Assembly (NCBI GenBank): GCA_022449325.1
Contig: JAKUSK010000014.1
Span: forward strand, 1-15,100
Direction: 5' to 3'
DNA from: Nitrososphaerales archaeon
Lineage (GTDB): Archaea > Thermoproteota > Nitrososphaeria > Nitrososphaerales > UBA57
DNA: 15,100 nt
The translations under genes and the position numbers were made by a program. This document shows positions 6,774-13,743 of this stretch, piece by piece (position 1 is the stretch's first letter; every line of letters begins with the position of its first letter). Below the pieces are notes generated by a model. That model was not told the DNA's origin and did not search any database. It saw only the letters and a list, made by a program, of their open reading frames with translations.

Positions 6774-8966
6774 ATGCCAAAATACAAATCAACTAACGAC
6801 ATAATGAAAGTTATCGGCAATAAAGACCAAATTAGGAATTTTGGCGTTATTGCTCATGTAGATCATGGTAAAACTACGATGAGTGACAGTTTACTTTCTG
6901 GCTGTGGTATTATCAGTCCTAGTGTTGCTGGAGAAGCTCTTGCATTAGATACTATGGATATGGAACAAAAACGAGGTATTACCATTAATTCTACTAATAT
7001 TACTCTCTATCACGAACAAGATGGAACTCCTTATGTCTTTAACATGATAGATACTCCTGGACATGTTGATTTTAATACACGAGTATCACGAAGTCTTCGT
7101 GCAATTGATGGAGCTATTGTTGTTTCTGACGCTGTAGAAGGTGTAATGACTCAAACTGAAACAGTTACAAGACAGGCATTGGAAGAACGAGTTCGACCTG
7201 TTCTTTATATTAATAAAATCGACAGATTGGTTAAAGAACTAAGATTAACTCCTGACAAAATGCAAGAACATCTTATGGGTGTAATAAGTGAATTTAATAG
7301 CTTAATTGATTTATACGCAGAACCTGAGCTTAAGGATAAATGGAAAGTAAGTATTCAAGATAATAGTATTGCATTTGGATCTGCAAAGGATCGATGGGCT
7401 TTTAGTGCAGCTACATCTAAAACAACAGGAGTAAATTTCAAATCTATTTTTGACGCTTATAATAATGACAAAGTAGACGAACTTGTTGCACAATCACCAT
7501 TACACGAAGCTATTCTTGGAATGGTAATTCAACATCACCCTGCTCCTCACGTAGCTCAAAAATATCGTATTCCAAAAATCTGGAAAGGTGATTTAGATAG
7601 CGAAATTGGAAAAGCGCTAATTAATTGTGATGAAAATGGTCCTGCGGTTATGATGATTGTTAACATCAATATTGATCCTCATGCTGGCAGTGTTGCTACT
7701 GGAAGATTATTCTCTGGAACATTAAAGGACGGAGATACAGTAGAACTTTTAGGCGCTAAACGAAATGGAAGAATTCAGTCTGTAAATATGTTCATGGGTA
7801 ATCAACGTGAATTGGTTGGTAAATTTACCGCAGGTAATATTCCTGCATTGTTGGGTCTAGAACATGCTCGTGCAGGAGAAACTCTCAGTTCTACAAAAGG
7901 CTTTGCACAATTTGAATCGATTGCATATGTATCTGAGCCTGTTGTCACTATCGCTGTTGAATCTAAACATCCTAAGGAATTACCAAAATTGGTTGAAGCT
8001 TTACGAAAACTCAATATTGAAGATCCAAGTCTTATTGTAAAGATTAATGAAGAAAGTGGCGAAATGCTAATTGCAGGAATGGGAGTACTTCATCTTGATG
8101 TAGCTACTAACTTGTTAAAAGAACAAGAGATTGAAATCATTACTTCTCCCCCACTGATTAATTATCGTGAAACAATTTCTGGTAATGCCGGCCCTATAAT
8201 GGCTAAATCACCCAATCGTCATAATAAATTATTTTTACGTGTAGAACCGTTATCCGAGCCGATAATCGAATTAATTCGTGCAGGAAAAATTAATGATAAC
8301 ACTGATAAAAAAGAACTGCAGGAGATATTAATGAAAGAAGGATGGGAACGTGACGAAGCAAAACGTGTTGTTACTATTGATTCTGGCGGAAATATGTTTG
8401 TAGATGCTACCAAAGGTGTCCAATACGTCCAAGAATCAATGGATTCTATTCGTGCAGGATTTTATGATGTAATGAGCAATGGACCTATTGCATATGAGAA
8501 TGTTCGTGGTGTAAAAGCTACATTCCATCATTATGTACCTCATGAAGATGTAGCACATCGTAGTTATGCACAATTAATGCCTGCTACACGTCGTGCTTTA
8601 CTTGGTTCTATATTGTCTGCAACTCCTACTCTGCTTGAACCTATTCAAGCGATTGAAATAAAAGCTCCTTCAGATTTAATTGGTGAAATCGCTGGCGTCA
8701 TTTCTTCAAAACGTGGAAAAGTAGGTGAAATTACTCAAAAGGCCCATTTATCTGTTATACATGGTGAAGTTCCTGCTGCAGAAACCTTTGATCTATCTGA
8801 AAAAATGCGTGGCGCTACTGCTGGAAAAGCAATATGGTCTACACACTTTAAAGAATGGTCTCAAGTTCCTAATTCTATGTTATCTGAAGTAATTACTGAT
8901 ATAAGAAAAAGACGTGGACTTTCTGATTCTCCTCCTCCTGCTTCAGATTTCATCGACAAGGATTAA
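6774..8966 (+). CDS. fusA: Translation elongation factor 2
   Basis: Ribosome-dependent GTPase that moves tRNA and mRNA after peptide bond formation. The 730-residue product is full length for archaeal EF-2. The G domain shows AHVDHGKTT (27-35, P-loop), RGIT (67-70), DTPGH (93-97) and NKID (147-150); domains II-V follow, with the diphthamide loop late in domain IV and a C-terminal KRRGL segment. The start MPKYKSTNDIMKVIGN followed by QIRNFGVIAHVDHGK fits archaeal EF-2 N-termini. The candidate diphthamide residue is His595 in AHRSYAQ; other archaeal and eukaryotic EF-2 proteins I know carry HRGPAQ or HRGGGQ there, so Ser597-Tyr598 replacing Gly-Pro/Gly-Gly is notable. It is separated from the amino-acid operon by 36 nt and followed by a GNAT gene after 24 nt. 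Confidence 0.97.
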   Translation: MPKYKSTNDIMKVIGNKDQIRNFGVIAHVDHGKTTMSDSLLSGCGIISPSVAGEALALDTMDMEQKRGITINSTNITLYHEQDGTPYVFNMIDTPGHVDFNTRVSRSLRAIDGAIVVSDAVEGVMTQTETVTRQALEERVRPVLYINKIDRLVKELRLTPDKMQEHLMGVISEFNSLIDLYAEPELKDKWKVSIQDNSIAFGSAKDRWAFSAATSKTTGVNFKSIFDAYNNDKVDELVAQSPLHEAILGMVIQHHPAPHVAQKYRIPKIWKGDLDSEIGKALINCDENGPAVMMIVNINIDPHAGSVATGRLFSGTLKDGDTVELLGAKRNGRIQSVNMFMGNQRELVGKFTAGNIPALLGLEHARAGETLSSTKGFAQFESIAYVSEPVVTIAVESKHPKELPKLVEALRKLNIEDPSLIVKINEESGEMLIAGMGVLHLDVATNLLKEQEIEIITSPPLINYRETISGNAGPIMAKSPNRHNKLFLRVEPLSEPIIELIRAGKINDNTDKKELQEILMKEGWERDEAKRVVTIDSGGNMFVDATKGVQYVQESMDSIRAGFYDVMSNGPIAYENVRGVKATFHHYVPHEDVAHRSYAQLMPATRRALLGSILSATPTLLEPIQAIEIKAPSDLIGEIAGVISSKRGKVGEITQKAHLSVIHGEVPAAETFDLSEKMRGATAGKAIWSTHFKEWSQVPNSMLSEVITDIRKRRGLSDSPPPASDFIDKD

Positions 8967-8981
8967 TTCTTCTTTGCTTTT
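8967..8981 (+). terminator. T-rich tract after fusA
   Basis: TTCTTCTTTGCTTTT directly follows the fusA stop codon. Archaeal RNA polymerase can stop at T-runs without a hairpin, so this may end part of the fusA transcript before the GNAT gene. There is no supporting stem-loop. Confidence 0.3.
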
Positions 8982-8990
8982 AGATTATTT

Positions 8991-9452
8991 GTGACTAGTT
9001 CTTCTTCTATTGAATTCTCTCATTATCAATTTGAAGACTTGTCTCTAAATGATCTATATAATGTCTTAAAACTTCGAAGTATGGTCTTTAATCATCAACA
9101 ACGCCTGATTGAGATTTCTGATGGGAAATGTATTGAAATCGACGACAAAGATTCTAATTGCATTCATATAATTGGAAAACTTCCGAATCAACAAATTGTG
9201 GCAACTGCACGATTATTTGATAAGCAATCTCCACTGAAATGGGGTAGATTTGCTGTTGATCCAAACCATCAGAAAACTGGTTTTGGAACTCAACTTCTTG
9301 ATTATTTAGATTCTATTATTGACTCTAAACCGATTGAAATGAATGCACAATCTTATCTTGTTGATTGGTATTCTAAATTTGGTTGGTCTATTTCCGGTTC
9401 TGAATTTCTTGAATGCGGTATTAAACATGTACGTATGATAAAAAACATGTAA
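8991..9452 (+). CDS. ElaA-like GNAT N-acetyltransferase
   Basis: A 153-residue GNAT-fold protein expected to move an acetyl group from acetyl-CoA to an unknown amine. The layout resembles the ElaA branch: LYNVLKLRSMVF (22-33) near the N-terminus, an Asp-rich segment EIDDKDSNCIHIIG (49-62), IVATARLF (69-76), the core strand GRFAVDP (85-91), the acetyl-CoA pyrophosphate loop HQKTGFGTQLL (93-103), then MNAQSYLVDWYSKFGW (117-132) and a final hydrophobic strand. The start is GTG at 8991; no ATG or Shine-Dalgarno site lies close by, so start confidence is moderate. It may be co-transcribed with fusA (24-nt gap). Its stop codon is one base from the stop codon of the convergent E1-like gene. Substrate unknown. 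Confidence 0.85.
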   Translation: MTSSSSIEFSHYQFEDLSLNDLYNVLKLRSMVFNHQQRLIEISDGKCIEIDDKDSNCIHIIGKLPNQQIVATARLFDKQSPLKWGRFAVDPNHQKTGFGTQLLDYLDSIIDSKPIEMNAQSYLVDWYSKFGWSISGSEFLECGIKHVRMIKNM

Positions 9453-9453
9453 A

Positions 9454-10557
9454 CTAATTGATTTGTAATGCCTTCTCAAATTCATTATGAATTTTTTCTG
9501 GATTTATATTTAATTTATTTATTATTATATCACTGAATATTTCTAATGCTCGTTTTTCTTCAAGTGCCCCTACTATTATTGATACTCCACTTGTAACAAT
9601 ACTTACTGTTATTTTCTCATTATAATTTAATGTAGTTCCTAATTCTCCTTTTCTAATTATCTTTATTTTATTCTCTTCTAAAATTTTATTTAATTTATCT
9701 AAATTAATTTCTAGATTTTCTTTTGGACTGATAATATGAACTGATTTTCCTTCTCTTCCACAAATATCTTCAATTAATTTTCTTTTAGATTTTTTTATTG
9801 TTAAATCTGCATCAGGACCACAAACATTACATCTGGATTGTTTTATTATTCTAATTTTATCATAATCTAGATTTGATATATCTGCTAAAAATAATTTATT
9901 TGCTAAATTTGGTTCCTTACCAATTATTATTCTTACTGCTTCAGATACCTGAACACTTGATATGGTTGATAATATTGAAGGATGAACTCCTTCAGTTCCA
10001 CATTTTGGCATTTCATCATCTTTTAATGCAGGTTGAAAACATTCTAAACAAGGTGTTTTACCAGGGATTATTGAAGTAGCTGACCCTGTAGTAACTATTG
10101 CCGAACCAAAAATATAGGGTATATTTGATCTGATACAGGCTCTATTAATTGAATATCTTGCAGATACAGAATCTAATCCATCAATCACTACGTCTGAATT
10201 TTTAATTGCTTCATCAACTGTGTCATCATTTATTGATAATGTTAGAGGTTCAATGTTGACTTGAGGATTTATTCTTCTTAATCTATCATGTGCAGCTTCA
10301 GCTTTTGATAGCCCTACGTCTTCATCTCCGTACAGTACTTGCCTATGTAAATTCGATATTTCTACAACATCTCTATCTACAATTCTTACTGTTCCAATAC
10401 CCATCGCTACTAATTGTTGAGTTATTGGAGATCCTAATCCTCCAACTCCTATTACTGTTACTCTGGCATTTTTTAATTTTTGTTGACCTTCAAAACCTAT
10501 TTCATCCATTACTATTTGTCTTGAATATCTTTCAATCTCTGCATCTGATAATTCCAT
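9454..10557 (-). CDS. E1-like (ThiF/MoeB/UbaA) ubiquitin-like protein activating enzyme with C-terminal extension
   Basis: Adenylates the C-terminal glycine of a ubiquitin-like/sulfur-carrier protein, here almost certainly the product of the gene just upstream. In the 367-residue form starting at the ATG at 10557, ERYSRQI (9-15, arginine finger), GVGGLGS (37-43, ATP loop), the Asp in DGLDS (126-130), zinc-binding CLEC (170-173) with CNVC (243-246), and the candidate catalytic Cys186 in KCGTEGV are all present. Residues from about 251 to 367 form an extra domain beginning SKRKLIEDICGREGKSVH; it does not look like the rhodanese domain often fused to MoeB. GTG codons at 10572 and 10569 would add up to five residues and overlap the previous gene; the ATG with GGTG nine bases upstream matches the usual N-terminus better. 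It is homologous in outline to UbaA, MoeB and ThiF; which pathway it serves is undecided. Confidence 0.9.
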   Translation of the reverse strand: MELSDAEIERYSRQIVMDEIGFEGQQKLKNARVTVIGVGGLGSPITQQLVAMGIGTVRIVDRDVVEISNLHRQVLYGDEDVGLSKAEAAHDRLRRINPQVNIEPLTLSINDDTVDEAIKNSDVVIDGLDSVSARYSINRACIRSNIPYIFGSAIVTTGSATSIIPGKTPCLECFQPALKDDEMPKCGTEGVHPSILSTISSVQVSEAVRIIIGKEPNLANKLFLADISNLDYDKIRIIKQSRCNVCGPDADLTIKKSKRKLIEDICGREGKSVHIISPKENLEINLDKLNKILEENKIKIIRKGELGTTLNYNEKITVSIVTSGVSIIVGALEEKRALEIFSDIIINKLNINPEKIHNEFEKALQIN

Positions 10558-10561
10558 TAAT

Positions 10562-10843
10562 CTATCCACCACTCACTGCTGGTAAAAATAAAATTTCATC
10601 CTTGTCTTTTAATTTTGTCTGAAGATCTTCAAGGAATTTAATATTCTCATCATTCACATATACATTAATTATCGGTTTTAGTTTCCCATCATTATCAATT
10701 ACTTTGTTCTTGAACCCTTCTCCATATTTCTTTGACAATTCGTTTATAACTTCAATTACTGTATTGCCATCTATATCTAATTCTCTTTCGCCATTTGTTG
10801 ATGACGACATTACTGTGGGAATCAAAACCTTTACTTCTGGCAT
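10562..10843 (-). CDS. Ubiquitin-like sulfur-carrier protein ending in Gly-Gly (MoaD/ThiS/SAMP type)
   Basis: A 93-residue beta-grasp protein. Recognisable points are the N-terminal strand EVKVLIPT (3-10), a helix TVIEVINELSKKYGEGFK (28-45), the central strand INVYVND (59-65), and the closing FLPAVSGG (86-93), the MoaD/SAMP-type end in which the terminal Gly-Gly is exposed for adenylation and then thiocarboxylate formation or protein conjugation. The Gly-Gly is followed at once by the stop codon, so no processing is needed. It starts 2 nt after the threonine synthase stop and ends 4 nt before the ATG of its likely activating enzyme, a typical carrier/E1 pair. It could serve molybdopterin or tRNA sulfur transfer, protein modification, or an amino-acid sulfhydrylase step; the sequence does not decide. 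Confidence 0.9.
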   Translation of the reverse strand: MPEVKVLIPTVMSSSTNGERELDIDGNTVIEVINELSKKYGEGFKNKVIDNDGKLKPIINVYVNDENIKFLEDLQTKLKDKDEILFLPAVSGG

Positions 10844-10845
10844 AT

Positions 10846-12066
10846 TTATCTACCTATTATATCCTGTAATACTTCTCTCTTCGGTTCAACAACTTTCAAT
10901 TCTGGTTGATGGATAAACGCTGCTTCTGGAGCCTTTAATCCATTTCCTGTTACATAACACACTATTTTCTCATTTGCATCGATTTTACCATCATTTACTA
11001 GTTTTAGTAATACAGCTATCGAAACGGCTCCTCCAGGTTCAGCAAATATTCCTTCTGTACTAGCTAGTAACCTTATGGCTTCTCTTATCTCTTCATCATT
11101 GGCATTTTCTCCATATCCTCCTGAATTATTCACAGTTTCTACTGCAAATATGCCGTCTCCAGGCTCTCCTATTGCTAGACTCTTTGCTAGGGTATTTGGT
11201 TTCTTTACAGGATGTATTGAATTTGATTTATTCTTTATTGCATCTACTATTGGGGAACATCCTTTTGGCTGGGCACTGGTTATTCTTGTTTTATTATTTT
11301 TAATCAAGTTGATTCTATCAAATTCTTTTAATCCTCTTTCTATTGCACACAACATCGCTCCACTTCCTGTAGGTACAATTACATGATCTGGCGCATTCCA
11401 ATCTAATTGTTCACATACTTCAAATGCCAGTGTTTTTGACCCTTCTACATAATAAGTTCTTAAATTAATATTTACTATTCCAATATTGTATTTGTCTCCT
11501 GCATAAGACGCCAATCTATTCGCATCATCATATGTTCCATTTACCGGTATTATGTTTGCTCCGTATGTTTGTACTTGAGATATTTTTGCTTGTTCTATGT
11601 CATATGGAATGAAAATATAACAAGGTATTCCTGCCCTTGCAGCATGTGCGGCAGTTGCCGAAGCTAAATTTCCTGTTGACGGAGAACCTACTGCTTCTAA
11701 ACCTAGTTCCAATGATTTTGATACTGCTACTCCTGCAGGCCTATCTTTAAATGAAAATGAAGGGTTGACCGTATCATTTTTAATATATAGGTTATTTAAT
11801 CCTAATTTCTTTGCTAGCTTGTCTGCCTTATGCAATGGTGTATATCCTGCCCCAATATCCACTATATTATTTTTATTCTTTAATGGGAGTAATTCAAAAT
11901 ATCTCCACAGATTTTTTTCCCTATTTTTTATGATATCTTTTGTTAATTTAATCTTATCAAAATCATATATTACATCCAATGGGTTGAAACATTCATCACA
12001 AACATATTTCAAATCTGCCCTAAATTCGGTAGAACATTTTCTACACAATAGATATTTTATTACCAT
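10846..12066 (-). CDS. thrC: Threonine synthase (PLP fold type II)
   Basis: Converts O-phosphohomoserine to threonine and phosphate. The 406-residue product starts with a zinc-ribbon-like module, CxxC at 8-11 and CxxC at 23-26, common in archaeal ThrC, followed by GAGYTPLHKA (72-81), the Schiff-base Lys107 in PSFSFKDRPA, the phosphate/substrate loop GSPSTGNLASA (127-137), the PLP-phosphate loop VPTGSGAML (231-239) and AEPGGAVSIA near the C-terminus. Length is normal. It is the first gene of a three-gene minus-strand operon with a ubiquitin-like protein and an E1-like enzyme. No Shine-Dalgarno site precedes the ATG, but a TATA-like box lies about 29 nt upstream, as expected for a leaderless mRNA. 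Given the partners, a related sulfhydrylase reaction is an alternative worth keeping open, though sequence favours ThrC. Confidence 0.92.
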   Translation of the reverse strand: MVIKYLLCRKCSTEFRADLKYVCDECFNPLDVIYDFDKIKLTKDIIKNREKNLWRYFELLPLKNKNNIVDIGAGYTPLHKADKLAKKLGLNNLYIKNDTVNPSFSFKDRPAGVAVSKSLELGLEAVGSPSTGNLASATAAHAARAGIPCYIFIPYDIEQAKISQVQTYGANIIPVNGTYDDANRLASYAGDKYNIGIVNINLRTYYVEGSKTLAFEVCEQLDWNAPDHVIVPTGSGAMLCAIERGLKEFDRINLIKNNKTRITSAQPKGCSPIVDAIKNKSNSIHPVKKPNTLAKSLAIGEPGDGIFAVETVNNSGGYGENANDEEIREAIRLLASTEGIFAEPGGAVSIAVLLKLVNDGKIDANEKIVCYVTGNGLKAPEAAFIHQPELKVVEPKREVLQDIIGR

Positions 12067-12087
12067 TTACTCATAATTGATACATTC

Positions 12088-12112
12088 ATAAATAAATATT
12101 TTCTTGAAGAAA
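12088..12112 (-). promoter_or_regulatory. Promoter of the thrC-ubl-E1 operon
   Basis: On the minus strand an AT-only box (ATATTTATTTATG, centred near 12095) lies about 29 nt before the thrC ATG, with the purine-rich AAGAAA directly upstream in the BRE position. With no Shine-Dalgarno site before thrC, this fits transcription starting at or next to the ATG. Confidence 0.55.
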
Positions 12113-12117
12113 TTATT
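12095..12117. repeat. 23-bp dyad overlapping the thrC promoter
   Basis: TTTCTTGAAGAAA (12100-12112) is a perfect dyad around a single central base. After one mismatched pair (12099/12113), four more pairs (AATA/TATT) extend it to 12095-12117. It overlaps the BRE and the TATA-like box of thrC, an operator-like position. It also lies 13 nt beyond the stop codon of the upstream minus-strand HD-domain gene and is followed by TTATTTATG, so a weak terminator hairpin is the alternative. Confidence 0.5.
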
Positions 12118-12129
12118 CATATCTGAATA

Positions 12130-12669
12130 CTACTCTATTTCTTTTAAAATTTCATTTAATAATTCTCTATTGAGATCTAATTCAATAATTTTTTCTGACG
12201 ATTGTAAAAATTCATTAAATGCTTCTTTTGACATACGATCTCTATATAATGATAGTTGAATAATTAACTCTAATTTATCGATCTCATGAACTAGTTGTGA
12301 CTCTTTTGTTTTGTTCATTTTAAATTCATTCCAAATCTCTGTGTAATCTATTTGCATTTTATCAGGAAGGCTTCCTAAAATACTTCTTATTGCTTCTTCT
12401 TCATCCATGTCTTTGTTTGCATTCTCACCTGGAACTAAATCCCCAATAATTCCTTCCGGTAAATCATGAATTAACATCATTTTCATAACTTTTTCAGTAT
12501 TTAGTCCTACTAAATCTGATATAATCATTGCAATTGAAGTAGCCGCATAACTATGTTCTGCTACTGATTCTACTTCTTTAACTTTTGATTTAATTATCCA
12601 TCCTTTTCTTTTTACAGTTTTTAGATTTTCTATATGTAGAAAAAATTTTATTAAATTTTTGATATTCAA
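12130..12669 (-). CDS. HD-domain nucleotidase, HDDC2/YfbR-like
   Basis: A 179-residue HD-domain protein matching the HDDC2/YfbR group, metal-dependent 5'-nucleotidases that act on (deoxy)nucleoside monophosphates. The visible pattern is LKTVKRKGW (16-24), ESVAEHSYAA (34-43, metal His39), LIHDLPEGIIGD (66-77; His68, Asp69, Glu72, Asp77) and HEIDKLELI (128-136, Asp131), in family order. The start is TTG at 12669, which overlaps the FEN1 stop as TTGA; no other usable start precedes the RKGW motif, and coupling with FEN1 would explain a weak start codon. The pairing with FEN1 hints at a link between nucleotide clean-up and DNA replication or repair, which is inference. The exact substrate is unknown. 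Confidence 0.87.
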   Translation of the reverse strand: MNIKNLIKFFLHIENLKTVKRKGWIIKSKVKEVESVAEHSYAATSIAMIISDLVGLNTEKVMKMMLIHDLPEGIIGDLVPGENANKDMDEEEAIRSILGSLPDKMQIDYTEIWNEFKMNKTKESQLVHEIDKLELIIQLSLYRDRMSKEAFNEFLQSSEKIIELDLNRELLNEILKEIE

Positions 12670-13691
12670 TTAAACCACTTGTCCAAAGTTTCTGATGGCT
12701 TTTCTTCTACTTTATCTAATTTTTTTATAGTATTTGATATCCTTTCTTTCGAAAAATCATTATCATCACATAAATAAGAAATTAGTTCTTCTTTTTGTAA
12801 TTCCTTCTTTTCAATTATTTCTGGTTTAATAACATCTGGATTAAGAAACATATTTCTTACTTGATCAATGTCAATTAATTCTAATTCTTTCTCAATTTTT
12901 GGAATATCTTCTATTCTTTTGTATTTTTTTATATTTTTGATGGCCGTCTTTGGACCTATTCTTGTAAATCCATTTGGATTATAATCCGTTCCTATTAATA
13001 TAGCAATATCTACTAATTGTTCTCTATTTATCTCATTAACTCGAAGGAATTCCTTTAATTCAATTATTTCTGGTTCAACATCAATGAATCTATTTGTCCT
13101 TGGTATTCTTCTCTTTCCTGAAACGGTTAGATTTCTACATAGTCTTTTTGCTCCAAATAATAAAGAATCATAGTCCTGACTAACTGCATAATTCACTAAA
13201 TCTAATTCATTCATATACGCTACTGTAGCTTCTCCTTCTGCTGGAGCCTGAATACATTGTATTCCCATTAATTCAAGAATTTTTTTCACATCATTTATTA
13301 TATCTTCATTAATTTTTATCATTGAATGCGCATATCTTCTTGCTTGTTCTTGATCTCCTTCTTCCATAGCTTTCTGATATTTTTCTTGATTCTTTTCTCT
13401 GATTTCTTTTCTTTTCTTGATTAACGTTGATTTTAATTGTGGAGGTTTTCCATCTAAAACATATATTGGTCTGATATTATTATTTAGTAGATTTATGTTT
13501 CTATAAAATAATCCAGTTATATGACTGGTAATCTTACCCTTACTATTCATTAGTGGTTCTCCTGTTGGACCTCTAATCGTTGTCAAAAATTGATAAATTA
13601 TGTTATATCCGTCAATTGCAATACTGTTTCCTGATAAGTTCTCAAAAGATGTTTTTCTTGGGCTTGCAAGATCCTTTAATTTAACTCCCAT
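12666..13691 (-). CDS. fen: Flap endonuclease 1
   Basis: Structure-specific nuclease that removes 5' flaps in Okazaki-fragment maturation and long-patch repair. The 341-residue product begins MGVKLKDL, the usual N-terminus, and carries the acidic metal ligands Asp27 (AIDGYN), Asp80 (VLDGKPP), Glu152 and Glu154 (APAEGEA), Asp173 and Asp175 (SQDYDS) and Asp236 (GTDYN), followed by the helix-two-turn-helix IGPKTAIKNI. The C-terminal tail SETLDKWF (333-340) is a PCNA-interacting PIP box in which the usual first Gln is Ser. It overlaps the next gene by 4 nt. Upstream there is no Shine-Dalgarno site but an AT box about 28 nt before the ATG, suggesting a leaderless transcript. The protein is intact and of normal length. 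Confidence 0.96.
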   Translation of the reverse strand: MGVKLKDLASPRKTSFENLSGNSIAIDGYNIIYQFLTTIRGPTGEPLMNSKGKITSHITGLFYRNINLLNNNIRPIYVLDGKPPQLKSTLIKKRKEIREKNQEKYQKAMEEGDQEQARRYAHSMIKINEDIINDVKKILELMGIQCIQAPAEGEATVAYMNELDLVNYAVSQDYDSLLFGAKRLCRNLTVSGKRRIPRTNRFIDVEPEIIELKEFLRVNEINREQLVDIAILIGTDYNPNGFTRIGPKTAIKNIKKYKRIEDIPKIEKELELIDIDQVRNMFLNPDVIKPEIIEKKELQKEELISYLCDDNDFSKERISNTIKKLDKVEEKPSETLDKWFN

Positions 13692-13713
13692 TTGAGTTTA
13701 ATTATCGCAAATG

Positions 13714-13724
13714 TTTATTATTAG
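13714..13724. promoter_or_regulatory. AT box that may serve both fen and the ferredoxin gene
   Basis: TTTATTATTAG lies midway in the 52-nt divergent gap, centred about 26-28 nt from both start codons (13691 minus, 13744 plus). That is the spacing of an archaeal TATA box to a leaderless start on either strand. On the plus side, TGTGAT before the ATG could also act as a weak ribosome binding site. Confidence 0.4.
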
Positions 13725-13743
13725 TTTTTTGATGTGATATTAT

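Noticed and set aside
9424..9452. Two AACATGT copies at the end of the GNAT gene as a regulatory repeat
   Set aside because: Both fall in coding sequence (His and Met codons) and are short enough to arise by chance in AT-rich DNA.
10558..10572. GTG start of the E1-like gene at 10572
   Set aside because: It would overlap the Gly-Gly tail of the carrier gene. The ATG at 10557 gives the usual N-terminus and has GGTG at a workable distance.
10290..10622. 110-codon leucine-rich frame on the plus strand resembling a membrane protein
   Set aside because: Antisense to the E1-like and ubiquitin-like genes; the hydrophobicity comes from reading AT-rich codons in the opposite direction.
11075..11386. 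103-codon hydrophobic frame on the plus strand
   Set aside because: Antisense to thrC over conserved catalytic segments; no start signal or family resemblance.
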